Assembly (NCBI RefSeq): GCF_001718795.1
Contig: NZ_CP013435.1
Location: forward strand, 1,674,001 to 1,738,000
Length of the DNA stretch: 64,000 nucleotides
Source: Burkholderia latens
Lineage (GTDB): Bacteria > Pseudomonadota > Gammaproteobacteria > Burkholderiales > Burkholderiaceae
Direction: 5' to 3'
The notes under the pieces were generated by a model, which made no database searches, had not been told where the DNA came from, and saw only the letters and a program-made list of their open reading frames with translations. Position 1 is the first letter of the stretch; every line of letters begins with the position of its first letter. A program made the position numbers and the translations under genes. Of this stretch, positions 18,205 to 26,554 are shown one piece after another.

Positions 18205-18927
18205 ATGCTCGGGTTGGCTCCCAAATATCTGTCGTGGCTCTGGCACGGCTTCCTGTTGACGCTCGGCCTCGCGGCGGCATCGGCGCTCGCCGCGAGCGTC
18301 GGCGGGCTGCTGCTGGCCGTCGCGCGGCATGCTCGCGCCCGGACACTTCGCACGCTCGCGGCAGGCTACATCGTCGCGTTTCGCAACACGCCGCTGCTCG
18401 TGCAGTTGCTGTTCTGGTATTTCGGCGTTGCGTCGCTGCTGCCCGATCCATGGGTCGCATGGCTGAATGCTCGCCATGAGCTCGGCACGGGGCCGCTCAC
18501 GCTCGCGTGGCCGTCGTTCGAATTCGTCGCGGGCTGGGTCGGGCTGAGCGCATATACGGCCGCGTTCGTCGCCAAGGAATGCGAAGCCGGGCTGCGCGGC
18601 GTGCGCCGCGCGCAACATGATGCGGCCGCGGCGCTCGGGCTCACGCCGCTGCAGTCACTGCGCTACGTGGTGCTGCCGCAGGCCGTTCGCATTGCGCTGC
18701 CGCCGCTGTTCGGCCAATACATGAACCTCGTGAAGAACTCGTCGCTCGCGATGGCGATTGGCGTCGCCGAGCTGTCGTATGCGTCGCGGCAGGTCGAGAC
18801 CGAGACGTTCAAGACGTTCGCCGCGTTCGGCGTGGCGACCGTGCTGTACGTTGCGGCGGTAGCCGCGATCGAGGCCGGCGCGTATACGGCGACACAATGG
18901 CGCGACCGGCTCGGGGCAGGGCGTTGA
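18205..18927 (+). CDS. Polar amino-acid ABC transporter permease 1 (HisM/GlnP type)
   Basis: The 240-residue inner-membrane protein has about five hydrophobic segments and the permease EAA loop (QHDAAAALGLTPLQSLRYVVLPQAVRIALPP) that docks with the ATPase. The N-terminal half carries the family motif AFRNTPLLVQLLFWYFG. It overlaps none of its neighbours: the second permease gene starts two bases after its stop. With permease 2 it would form the heterodimeric channel for the solute bound by the 17280-18095 product. Confidence 0.9.
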   Translation: MLGLAPKYLSWLWHGFLLTLGLAAASALAASVGGLLLAVARHARARTLRTLAAGYIVAFRNTPLLVQLLFWYFGVASLLPDPWVAWLNARHELGTGPLTLAWPSFEFVAGWVGLSAYTAAFVAKECEAGLRGVRRAQHDAAAALGLTPLQSLRYVVLPQAVRIALPPLFGQYMNLVKNSSLAMAIGVAELSYASRQVETETFKTFAAFGVATVLYVAAVAAIEAGAYTATQWRDRLGAGR

Positions 18928-18929
18928 CG

Positions 18930-19655
18930 ATGGACTTCGCACTGCTGTTCTCCAACGTTCCGTACCTGCTGGTCGGTGCGTTTCCGGACGGCCCGCTCGG
19001 CGGCGCTGCGCTGTCGCTCGTGCTCGCGATCGCGTCGGCCGTCGGTTCGGCGGTGCTCGGCGTGGCGCTCGGCGTCGCGATGGCGCTCGCGCGCGGGCCG
19101 TCACGCGTGCTGCTGCTCGCGTTCGTCGGTTTCTTCCGCGCGATTCCGGTGCTGATGCTCGTCTTCTGGACGTACTTCCTGATGCCGATGCTGCTGCACA
19201 TGGACGTGCCGGGCCTCGCGACGGTCGTGTGCGCGCTCGCGCTGGTCGGCGGCGCGTATCTCGCGCACGCGGTGCACGCGGGTATCGTCGCAGCCGGCGA
19301 CGGACAGCGGCAGGCGGGATTGTCGCTCGGGCTCACGCGCTGGCAGACGGTGCGCTACGTGCTGCTGCCGCAGGCGATACGGATCATGACGCCGTCGTTC
19401 GTCAACCAGTGGGTCGCGCTGGTGAAGGACACGTCGCTCGCGTATATCGTCGGGGTGCCCGAACTGTCGTTCGTCGCGACACAGGTGAACAACAGATTGA
19501 TGGTGTATCCGGCCCCGGTCTTTCTGTTCGTCGCGGCGATCTACCTGGTGCTGTGCACGTCGCTCGACGGCGCGGCGCGATGGTTGCTGTCGCGCCGTCC
19601 GCGTGAGGCGCGCATCGCGCAGGCGACGCGCGAACGCACCGAACCCGCGCGGTGA
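18930..19655 (+). CDS. Polar amino-acid ABC transporter permease 2
   Basis: The 241-residue permease has the same family fold: GFFRAIPVLMLVFWTYFLMPML near the N-terminal third and the EAA loop (GLSLGLTRWQTVRYVLLPQAIRIMTPSFVNQW) near the C-terminal third. ATG 18930 is two bases after the permease 1 stop; a TTG two codons earlier is possible. No ATPase gene follows: the next gene is on the other strand. The transporter must therefore borrow an ATPase encoded elsewhere. Confidence 0.88.
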   Translation: MDFALLFSNVPYLLVGAFPDGPLGGAALSLVLAIASAVGSAVLGVALGVAMALARGPSRVLLLAFVGFFRAIPVLMLVFWTYFLMPMLLHMDVPGLATVVCALALVGGAYLAHAVHAGIVAAGDGQRQAGLSLGLTRWQTVRYVLLPQAIRIMTPSFVNQWVALVKDTSLAYIVGVPELSFVATQVNNRLMVYPAPVFLFVAAIYLVLCTSLDGAARWLLSRRPREARIAQATRERTEPAR

Positions 19656-19714
19656 CGGCGTGCCGCGTGCGATTCACGCGGCGGATTTGCGGCGATGAGG
19701 CGGGAACGCCGCCA

Positions 19715-19740
19715 CGTCGCCGCTGCACCGAGCGGCGACG
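19715..19740. terminator. Hairpin at a convergent gene boundary
   Basis: CGTCGCCGCT (19715-19724) pairs perfectly with AGCGGCGACG (19731-19740). It lies between the permease 2 stop and the stop of the oppositely oriented peptidase gene. There is no T-run, so it is at best a weak bidirectional terminator. Confidence 0.4.
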
Positions 19741-19809
19741 GCCATCGGTGTGCTGCGATGCTTGGCGGCTTCGTCGCGTAAATATCGGCGGACCGCGTTC
19801 GCGTGCGCG

Positions 19810-21087
19810 TCAGGACGCGCTGTAGTGCGTATCGAACACCGCACGCAGCGTGGACGGGCCGGTCGCGAAGTCCCCCCACAGCGGGCCGTCGCTTTGCGCG
19901 AATGCGAACGGCGCCGTGCTGATCGATGCCAGGCGGAAGCGCCATTGCGCGGCCTCCTGACGGAATGCGGTGAGCTGCATGTCGGACAGCCCCGTCTGCG
20001 CGCTCGCAAGCGTGACGAGCGGATCGACCGGATCGTTCGCGACGCGCACTTCGAAGTGCAGGTGCGGGCCGGTGGCCGCGCCCGTCATCCCGACCGAACC
20101 GATGCGCTGCCCCTGCTTGACGGTTTCGCCGACTTTCAGCCCGCGCGCGTACGCGGACAGGTGCGCGTAGTACGTCGAATAGCCATCCGCGTGATCGACG
20201 ATCACGTAGCGGCCGTAGCCGCCCGGATCGGTGCCGACGAACGACACGACACCGTCGGCTGCCGCGGTGACGGGCGTGCCCGACGGCGCGGCGAGATCGA
20301 CGCCCGTATGGAACGCCATTGCCTGCGACAGCGGATGGATGCGCTCGCCGAAGAACGAACTGATGCGCGTCCACTTGACCGGCATCGTGAATGCCGCCGC
20401 TTCGAGCGGCGTGCCATCGAGGGCGTAGTACGCACCATGATCGGCGCCCGGCGCGCGGAACCAGATCGCGCCGAACGTGCGGCCCGCGACCCGCAGCTCG
20501 ACCGCGCTGAGATGCGGCGTGCCGTTGTTCGTGTCGTATGCGACGCGGTAGTAGTCGCCGCGCTGCGCACTCGCGCGCATCGCGACCTTGCCGCTGACGA
20601 GATCGCCGAGCTGGATGCGCACTTCGGGCGGCACGTCCAGGCGATTCAGCGTATCGGACAGCGTGAGTTCGATGTCGCCCGCGCGCATCCCGTGCGCGCT
20701 TTCGGGCGCCGCGTACTGGAACAGGCTCGTATAGCCGAGCATGTCGTTGCGGTGTGCGCTGAGCGGCGCGAACAGGCCGGGCTGTGCGCTACGGTTGCTG
20801 CGTTCGTCGAATTCGTTGCGCTCGCCGAGCGTGCGGACGAGTTCGCTCGTCACGAAATGCTGCGCGGTGGGAAACGGCGTGTCGGACAGCACGCGCTGCG
20901 GCAGCGCCGCGGTGCCGGTGTCGACGGCGCCCGGAAGTTGCGAAACGGCAGGCAGCGCGGCGGCGAGACCGAAGGCGGCAAGGGCGCCGAGCACGGCGGC
21001 CGGCACGAGCGCGCGCACGAGGCGCTGCGCGCGGCCGGGCGCGAAAGCATCAGGGGTTGCGGCAGGCTTGACCAAAGGTGTCCACAT
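19810..21087 (-). CDS. M23-family murein endopeptidase, membrane-anchored
   Basis: The 425-residue protein has a short cytoplasmic N-terminus, one membrane anchor (about 25-46), a periplasmic linker domain with an OapA/LysM-like fold region (about 130-200), and an M23 lysostaphin-type peptidase domain (about 250-355). The zinc motif is complete: H260-x3-D264 in HTGVDLAAPSG, H309 in YYAHL, and HLH at 342-344. It probably cleaves peptidoglycan cross-bridges in growth or division. I chose ATG 21087 because the anchor follows it at the usual distance; the frame is open upstream to 21279, but that stretch has no family character. No strong ribosome binding site is visible. Confidence 0.88.
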   Translation of the reverse strand: MWTPLVKPAATPDAFAPGRAQRLVRALVPAAVLGALAAFGLAAALPAVSQLPGAVDTGTAALPQRVLSDTPFPTAQHFVTSELVRTLGERNEFDERSNRSAQPGLFAPLSAHRNDMLGYTSLFQYAAPESAHGMRAGDIELTLSDTLNRLDVPPEVRIQLGDLVSGKVAMRASAQRGDYYRVAYDTNNGTPHLSAVELRVAGRTFGAIWFRAPGADHGAYYALDGTPLEAAAFTMPVKWTRISSFFGERIHPLSQAMAFHTGVDLAAPSGTPVTAAADGVVSFVGTDPGGYGRYVIVDHADGYSTYYAHLSAYARGLKVGETVKQGQRIGSVGMTGAATGPHLHFEVRVANDPVDPLVTLASAQTGLSDMQLTAFRQEAAQWRFRLASISTAPFAFAQSDGPLWGDFATGPSTLRAVFDTHYSAS

Positions 21088-21171
21088 CCAGGAAAGCGGT
21101 TCAAAGAGGTGTGGGCAGGGACCGTCGGCGGTCCATCCGTCGGGTGACGACGGGGGCAGGCGACGGGCGTG

Positions 21172-21200
21172 CAACAAAACAGGCCCCGCCAGGGGCCTGT
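21172..21200 (-). terminator. Terminator downstream of the TetR regulator gene
   Basis: ACAGGCCCC (21179-21187) pairs perfectly with 21192-21200. Read on the minus strand it is followed by TTTTGTT (plus-strand AACAAAA at 21173-21179). It would end the leftward transcript of the TetR gene before the peptidase gene. Confidence 0.65.
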
Positions 21201-21384
21201 ATCGTTCCCGTTCGACCCAACTTGCGGGCGGGCCCGCTTCGAACGGCGGCGTGAATTTCCGGGTCGAACCCGGTATCACGAAGACGCTAAAGAAAGATGA
21301 CAGCGCCAGTCTACCGATGTTCCGCGAAACGTTAAAAATTTTAAAGAGGGTCGGCTCATTCGTTTCGCACTGCGGTAAATCGGG

Positions 21385-22062
21385 TTAAATCCGCATTTGT
21401 TGCGCAGTGTTTCGCCCGTCAGGCAATTTTTGCGCGCGCACGCGGAGGGCCCCGGATGTTCTGACGGCGTCGAAACCGGCGTCGAGCATCGCCTCCGCGT
21501 CGGTCCATCGATTGCCGCGCAGCCGGTTGGTCCAGATCATCGACGCGAACACGCCTTCGAGCAGCGACACGAGATAGACGGCTGCGAGATGGACGTCGAG
21601 ATCGGCCGCCAGTTCGCCGGAGGCGATCGCACGCCGCAAGAGCGCCTTCGCAATGCGCAGCATCTGCAGTTCGAGCAACATGCGGCGCCGCTGCAGCGCG
21701 CCGTTCTCCTCGCTCTGTTCGCACTTCGTATAGAGGATCACCAGCACGCGCTGCATCGCGCCCGGCTCACTACATTGCCGCAGGTAGTGCGACGCCGCGC
21801 GGCGCAGCGTCGCGAACGCGGGCAGGCTGTCCACCGCGTCGAAACCTTCGGACGTGCGCGCGAACGCGCGGTCGCACATCGCGAGACACACTTCCATCTT
21901 GTTGCGGTAATGGCCGTACACGGCGCCCCGCGACATCCCGGCCGCCTCGGCGAGATCGGCCATCGCGGTTTGCGCCACGCCTTTTTCGAGCGGCACGAGT
22001 TCGGCGGCATCGAGGATCCGGTGCTTGATGGCGAGCGATTCTTCCCGGGTCTTGCGGGCCAT
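21385..22062 (-). CDS. amrR: TetR-family repressor of the RND efflux operon (AmrR-like)
   Basis: The 225-residue regulator has the N-terminal TetR helix-turn-helix (RILDAAELVPLEKGVAQTAMADLAEAAGMSRGAVYGHYRNKMEV) and a variable ligand domain with the AcrR/MexZ-type C-terminal layout. It is divergent from amrA, with a 151-base shared control region that contains a perfect palindrome. By analogy with AmrR and MexZ it should repress the pump operon. Position 24 reads V-P-L-E-K where many relatives have F-x-E-K; this looks like ordinary variation. Confidence 0.9.
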   Translation of the reverse strand: MARKTREESLAIKHRILDAAELVPLEKGVAQTAMADLAEAAGMSRGAVYGHYRNKMEVCLAMCDRAFARTSEGFDAVDSLPAFATLRRAASHYLRQCSEPGAMQRVLVILYTKCEQSEENGALQRRRMLLELQMLRIAKALLRRAIASGELAADLDVHLAAVYLVSLLEGVFASMIWTNRLRGNRWTDAEAMLDAGFDAVRTSGALRVRAQKLPDGRNTAQQMRI

Positions 22063-22136
22063 GGCGTGAATTTCCTTACAGTTCGCTGTCGTTTTATTGA
22101 GACAGTCTGACGATCCGGTTGCAAACGACCATATTT

Positions 22137-22154
22137 AATCAGTCGTGACTGATT
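22137..22154. promoter_or_regulatory. Palindromic operator between amrR and amrA
   Basis: AATCAGTC-GT-GACTGATT is a perfect 8+8 palindrome with a 2-base spacer. Its last base is the first base of the likely amrA -10 box TATAAT (22154-22159). TetR-type repressors bind sites of this size, so repression by blocking RNA polymerase is likely. Confidence 0.75.
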
Positions 22155-22159
22155 ATAAT
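22154..22159 (+). promoter_or_regulatory. -10 box of the amrA-amrB-oprA promoter
   Basis: TATAAT is a perfect sigma-70 -10 hexamer 54 bases before the amrA start. No good -35 box lies at the right distance because the palindromic operator occupies that space, so the promoter may be intrinsically weak or use an extended -10. Confidence 0.55.
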
Positions 22160-22213
22160 CGGCCACCCTGAGCCGCCGCATTGTATCGGCGGCGAACGAT
22201 CCGAGGTCAGAAC

Positions 22214-23398
22214 ATGAACAACAAACGCACCCTGTGGCGCCTGCAGCTGGCGCCGTTCGCGCTCGCGACGCTGCTCGCCGTGGCCGGATGCGGAAAGGGC
22301 GAGCCGGACAAGGCGCCCGACACGCTGCAAAAGGCGACCGTCGTCACGGTGCGTCCGACGGCCGTGCCGATGACCATCGAGCTGCCGGGACGGCTCGACG
22401 CGTATCGGCAGGCGGAAGTGCGCGCGCGGGTCGCGGGCATCGTCACCGCGCGCACTTACGAGGAAGGGCAGGAAGTGAAGCAGGGCGCGGTGCTGTTCCG
22501 CATCGATCCCGCGCCGCTCACGGCTGCACGCGACGCCGCGCAGGGCGCGCTCGCGAAGGCGCAGGCCGCGGCGCTCGCGGCGAGCGACAAGCGCCGCCGC
22601 TACGACGACCTGGTGCGCGACCGCGCGGTCAGCGAGCGCGATCACACGGAGGCCATCGCCGACGATACGCGGGCGAAGGCCGACGTCGCTTCGGCGAAGG
22701 CCGAACTCGCCCGCGCGCAGTTGCAGCTCGACTATGCGACCGTCACCGCGCCGATTTCGGGCCGCGCGCGGCGCGCGCTGGTCACCGAAGGCGCGCTGGT
22801 CGGCCAGGATCAGGCGACCCCGCTCACGACGGTCGAGCAGCTCGATCCGATCTACGTGAACTTTTCGCAGCCGGCGGCCGACGTCGACGCGCTGCGTCGC
22901 GCGGTAAAAAGCGGGCGTGCGACGGGGATCGCGCAGCACGACGTGACGGTGACGCTGTTGCGCGCCGACGGCAGCGCGTATCCGCTGAAGGGCAAGCTGC
23001 TGTTCAGGGATCTCGCGGTCGATCCGACCACCGACACGGTCGCGATGCGCGCGCTGTTCCCGAATCCGGAGCGCGAACTGCTGCCGGGCGCTTACGTGCG
23101 GATCGCGCTCGATGCGGCCGTCGACCAGCGCGCGATCCTCGTGCCGCGCGATGCGCTGGTGCGCACGGCCGATCGCACGTCGGTGCGCGTGGTGGGCGCG
23201 AACGGCAAGGTGAAGGACGTCGAGGTCGTCGCGGACCAGATGAACGGCCGCGACTGGCGCATCACGCGCGGCCTCGCCGGCGGCGAGCGCGTGATCGTCG
23301 ACAACGCCGCGCAGTTCGCACCCGACACCCCGGTGAAGCCCATCGAGCGCCCGGCGCCGGCCCAGGCCGCATCGCAGCCGGCCGCCCGTCAAACCTGA
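22214..23398 (+). CDS. amrA: RND efflux membrane-fusion lipoprotein (AmrA/MexX type)
   Basis: The 394-residue periplasmic adaptor has a lipoprotein signal with lipobox LAVAGC (acylated Cys26). It has the membrane-fusion layout: a lipoyl-like segment (RLDAYRQAEVRARVAGIVTAR and, later, DYATVTAPISGRARRALVTEG), a central alpha-hairpin, and a C-terminal barrel. ATG 22214 has GAGG upstream and begins the signal peptide, so it is preferred over 22181. It links the inner-membrane pump AmrB to the outer-membrane channel OprA. The amrB start is 18 bases after its stop. Confidence 0.9.
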   Translation: MNNKRTLWRLQLAPFALATLLAVAGCGKGEPDKAPDTLQKATVVTVRPTAVPMTIELPGRLDAYRQAEVRARVAGIVTARTYEEGQEVKQGAVLFRIDPAPLTAARDAAQGALAKAQAAALAASDKRRRYDDLVRDRAVSERDHTEAIADDTRAKADVASAKAELARAQLQLDYATVTAPISGRARRALVTEGALVGQDQATPLTTVEQLDPIYVNFSQPAADVDALRRAVKSGRATGIAQHDVTVTLLRADGSAYPLKGKLLFRDLAVDPTTDTVAMRALFPNPERELLPGAYVRIALDAAVDQRAILVPRDALVRTADRTSVRVVGANGKVKDVEVVADQMNGRDWRITRGLAGGERVIVDNAAQFAPDTPVKPIERPAPAQAASQPAARQT

Positions 23399-23416
23399 CC
23401 GGTTCAATCGACCAAC

Positions 23417-26400
23417 ATGGCACGTTTCTTCATCGATCGCCCCGTCTTCGCGTGGGTGATCGCACTCTTCATCATGCTCGGCGGCGCGTTCGCGATTCGC
23501 GCGTTGCCGGTGGCCCAGTACCCGGACATCGCGCCGCCCGTCGTCAGCATCTACGCAACGTATCCGGGCGCGTCGGCGCAGGTCGTCGAGGAATCGGTGA
23601 CCGCGCTGATCGAGCGCGAAATGAACGGCGCGCCGGGGCTGTTGTATACGTCCGCGACGAGCAGCGCCGGCGCCGCGTCGCTGTATCTGACGTTCAGGCA
23701 GGGCGTCAACGCCGACCTCGCGGCCGTCGAAGTGCAGAACCGCCTGAAGTCGGTCGACGCGCGGCTGCCCGAACCGGTGCGGCGCGACGGCATCCAGGTC
23801 GAGAAGGCCGCCGACAACATCCAGCTCGTCGTGTCGCTGACGTCGGACGACGGCCGGCTGACCGACGTGCAGCTCGGCGAATATGCGTCGGCGAACGTCG
23901 TGCAGGCGTTGCGCCGCGTCGACGGCGTCGGCCGCGTGCAGTTCTGGGGCGCCGAATATGCGATGCGCATCTGGCCCGACCCGGTGAAGCTGGCCGGGCA
24001 CGGGCTCACCGCGTCGGACATCGCGTCGGCCGTGCGCGCGCACAACGCTCGGGCGACGGTCGGCGACATCGGCCGCGGTGCGGTGCCGGACAGCGCGCCG
24101 ATCGCGGCGACGGTGTTCGCCGATGCGCCGCTGAAGACGCCGGCCGATTTCGGCGCGATCGCGCTGCGCACGCAGCCGGACGGATCCGCGCTGTACCTGC
24201 GCGACGTTGCGCGCGTCGAGTTCGGCGGCAACGACTACAACTATCCGTCGTACGTGAACGGCAAGGTTGCGACCGGGATGGGCATCAAGCTCGCGCCCGG
24301 TTCGAACGCGGTGGCTACCGAAAAACGCGTGCGCGCGACGATGGACGAGCTGTCCGCGTATTTCCCGCCGGGCGTCAAATACCAGATCCCGTACGAGACG
24401 TCGTCGTTCGTGCGCGTGTCGATGAACAAGGTCGTCACGACGCTGATCGAGGCCGGCGTGCTGGTGTTCCTCGTGATGTTCCTGTTCATGCAGAACCTGC
24501 GCGCAACGCTGATTCCGACGCTCGTCGTGCCGGTCGCGCTGGCGGGCACGTTCGGCGTGATGTATGCGGCCGGCTTCTCGATCAACGTGCTGACGATGTT
24601 CGGGATGGTGCTCGCGATCGGCATCCTGGTCGACGATGCGATCGTCGTCGTCGAGAACGTCGAGCGGCTGATGGTCGAGGAAGGGCTGTCGCCGTACGAC
24701 GCAACGGTCAAGGCGATGCAGCAGATCAGCGGCGCGATCGTCGGCATCACGGTCGTGCTGACGTCGGTATTCGTGCCGATGGCGTTCTTCGGCGGCGCGG
24801 TGGGCAACATCTACCGGCAGTTCGCGCTGGCGCTCGCGGTGTCGATCGGCTTCTCCGCGTTCCTCGCGCTGTCGCTGACGCCCGCGCTGTGCGCGACGCT
24901 GCTCAAGCCGGCGTCCGGCGACCATCACGAAAAGCGCGGCTTCTTCGGCTGGTTCAACCGTTTCGTCGCACGCTCGACGCAGCGCTATGCGACGCGCGTC
25001 GGCGCGATGCTGAACAAGCCGCTGCGCTGGCTCGTCGTGTACGGCGCGCTGACCGCGGCCGCGGTGTTGATGCTCGCGCAGCTGCCGACGGCATTCCTGC
25101 CCGACGAGGATCAGGGCAATTTCATGGTGATGGTGATCCGGCCGCAGGGCACGCCGCTTGCCGAAACGATGCAGAGCGTGCGCGCGGTGGAATCGGCCAT
25201 TCGCCGCGACGAGCCGACTGCCTATACGTATGCGCTCGGCGGCTTCAACCTGTACGGTGAAGGGCCGAACGGCGGGATGATCTTCGTCACGCTGAAGAAC
25301 TGGAAGGAACGCAAGGCCGAACGCGATCACGTGCAGGCGATCGTCGCGCGGATCAACGAGCGCTTCGCGGGCACGCCGAACACGACGGTGTTCGCGATGA
25401 ACTCGCCGGCGCTGCCCGATCTCGGTTCGACGAGCGGTTTCGACTTCCGGCTGCAGAACCGCGGCGGCCTCGACTACGCTGCATTCAGCGCCGCGCGCGA
25501 GCGGCTGATCGCAGCGGCCGGCAAGGATCCGGCGCTTACCGACGTAATGTTCGCGGGTACGCAGGACGCGCCGCAGCTGAAGCTCGACATCGACCGCGCG
25601 AAGGCATCGGCGCTTGGCGTGTCGATGGACGAGATCAACACGACGCTCGCGGTGATGTTCGGCTCCGACTATATCGGCGACTTCATGCACGGCACGCAAG
25701 TGCGCCGCGTGATCGTGCAGGCCGACGGACGGCACCGGCTCGATGCGGACGACGTGAAGAAGCTGCGGGTGCGCAACGCGCGCGGCGAGATGGTGCCGCT
25801 CGCCGCGTTCGCAACGCTGCACTGGACCCTCGGGCCGCCGCAGCTCACGCGCTATAACGGCTATCCGTCGTTCACGATCAACGGCTCGGCCGCGCCGGGG
25901 CACAGCAGCGGCGAAGCGATGAGCGCGATCGAGCGGCTCGCCGCGAAGCTGCCGGCCGGCATCGGCCATGCGTGGTCGGGGCAGTCGTTCGAGGAGCGGC
26001 TGTCCGGCGCGCAGGCGCCGATGCTGTTCGCGCTGTCGGTGCTCGTCGTGTTCCTCGCGCTCGCCGCGCTGTACGAAAGCTGGTCGATCCCGTTCGCGGT
26101 GATGCTGGTGGTGCCGCTCGGCGTGATCGGTGCGGTGCTCGGCGTCACGCTGCGCGCGATGCCGAACGACATCTATTTCAAGGTGGGGCTGATCGCGACG
26201 ATCGGTTTGTCCGCGAAGAACGCGATTCTGATCGTCGAAGTCGCGAAAGATCTCGTCGCGCAGCGCATGTCGCTCGTCGACGCGGCGCTCGAGGCGGCGC
26301 GCCTGCGGCTGCGGCCGATCGTGATGACGTCGCTTGCATTCGGCGTCGGCGTGCTGCCGCTCGCGTTCGCGTCGGGCGCCGCGTCCGGTGCGCAGATGGC

Positions 26401-26554
26401 GATCGGCACCGGCGTGCTCGGCGGCGTGATCACGGCGACGGTGCTCGCGGTGTTTCTCGTTCCGCTGTTTTTCGTGATCGTCGGCAGGCTGTTCGACGTC
26501 GGCCCGCGCCGGCGCGGCGCAGCGCGGCCGGCGACGCTGGAGGGTTCTCAATGA
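23417..26554 (+). CDS. amrB: RND multidrug efflux pump (AmrB/MexY type)
   Basis: The 1045-residue HAE-1 RND transporter starts MARFFIDRPVFAWVIALFIM and follows the MexY/AmrB sequence closely, including NGAPGLLYTSATSS and LGSTSGFDFRLQ. The AcrB/BpeB start MAxFFIDRPIFAW is different. Twelve membrane helices and two large periplasmic loops are expected. The proton-relay residues are visible: Asp406-Asp407 in GILVDDAIVVVENVER and Lys934 in GLSAKNAILIVEVAKD. MexY/AmrB pumps export aminoglycosides and macrolides; the substrates here are inferred from that family. It overlaps oprA by four bases (ATGA). Confidence 0.93.
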   Translation: MARFFIDRPVFAWVIALFIMLGGAFAIRALPVAQYPDIAPPVVSIYATYPGASAQVVEESVTALIEREMNGAPGLLYTSATSSAGAASLYLTFRQGVNADLAAVEVQNRLKSVDARLPEPVRRDGIQVEKAADNIQLVVSLTSDDGRLTDVQLGEYASANVVQALRRVDGVGRVQFWGAEYAMRIWPDPVKLAGHGLTASDIASAVRAHNARATVGDIGRGAVPDSAPIAATVFADAPLKTPADFGAIALRTQPDGSALYLRDVARVEFGGNDYNYPSYVNGKVATGMGIKLAPGSNAVATEKRVRATMDELSAYFPPGVKYQIPYETSSFVRVSMNKVVTTLIEAGVLVFLVMFLFMQNLRATLIPTLVVPVALAGTFGVMYAAGFSINVLTMFGMVLAIGILVDDAIVVVENVERLMVEEGLSPYDATVKAMQQISGAIVGITVVLTSVFVPMAFFGGAVGNIYRQFALALAVSIGFSAFLALSLTPALCATLLKPASGDHHEKRGFFGWFNRFVARSTQRYATRVGAMLNKPLRWLVVYGALTAAAVLMLAQLPTAFLPDEDQGNFMVMVIRPQGTPLAETMQSVRAVESAIRRDEPTAYTYALGGFNLYGEGPNGGMIFVTLKNWKERKAERDHVQAIVARINERFAGTPNTTVFAMNSPALPDLGSTSGFDFRLQNRGGLDYAAFSAARERLIAAAGKDPALTDVMFAGTQDAPQLKLDIDRAKASALGVSMDEINTTLAVMFGSDYIGDFMHGTQVRRVIVQADGRHRLDADDVKKLRVRNARGEMVPLAAFATLHWTLGPPQLTRYNGYPSFTINGSAAPGHSSGEAMSAIERLAAKLPAGIGHAWSGQSFEERLSGAQAPMLFALSVLVVFLALAALYESWSIPFAVMLVVPLGVIGAVLGVTLRAMPNDIYFKVGLIATIGLSAKNAILIVEVAKDLVAQRMSLVDAALEAARLRLRPIVMTSLAFGVGVLPLAFASGAASGAQMAIGTGVLGGVITATVLAVFLVPLFFVIVGRLFDVGPRRRGAARPATLEGSQ

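Noticed and set aside
21230..21290. tRNA-like T-arm (CCGGG-TCGAA-CCCGG) near 21258-21272
   Set aside because: The loop is five bases rather than seven and no acceptor or anticodon stem can be folded around it.
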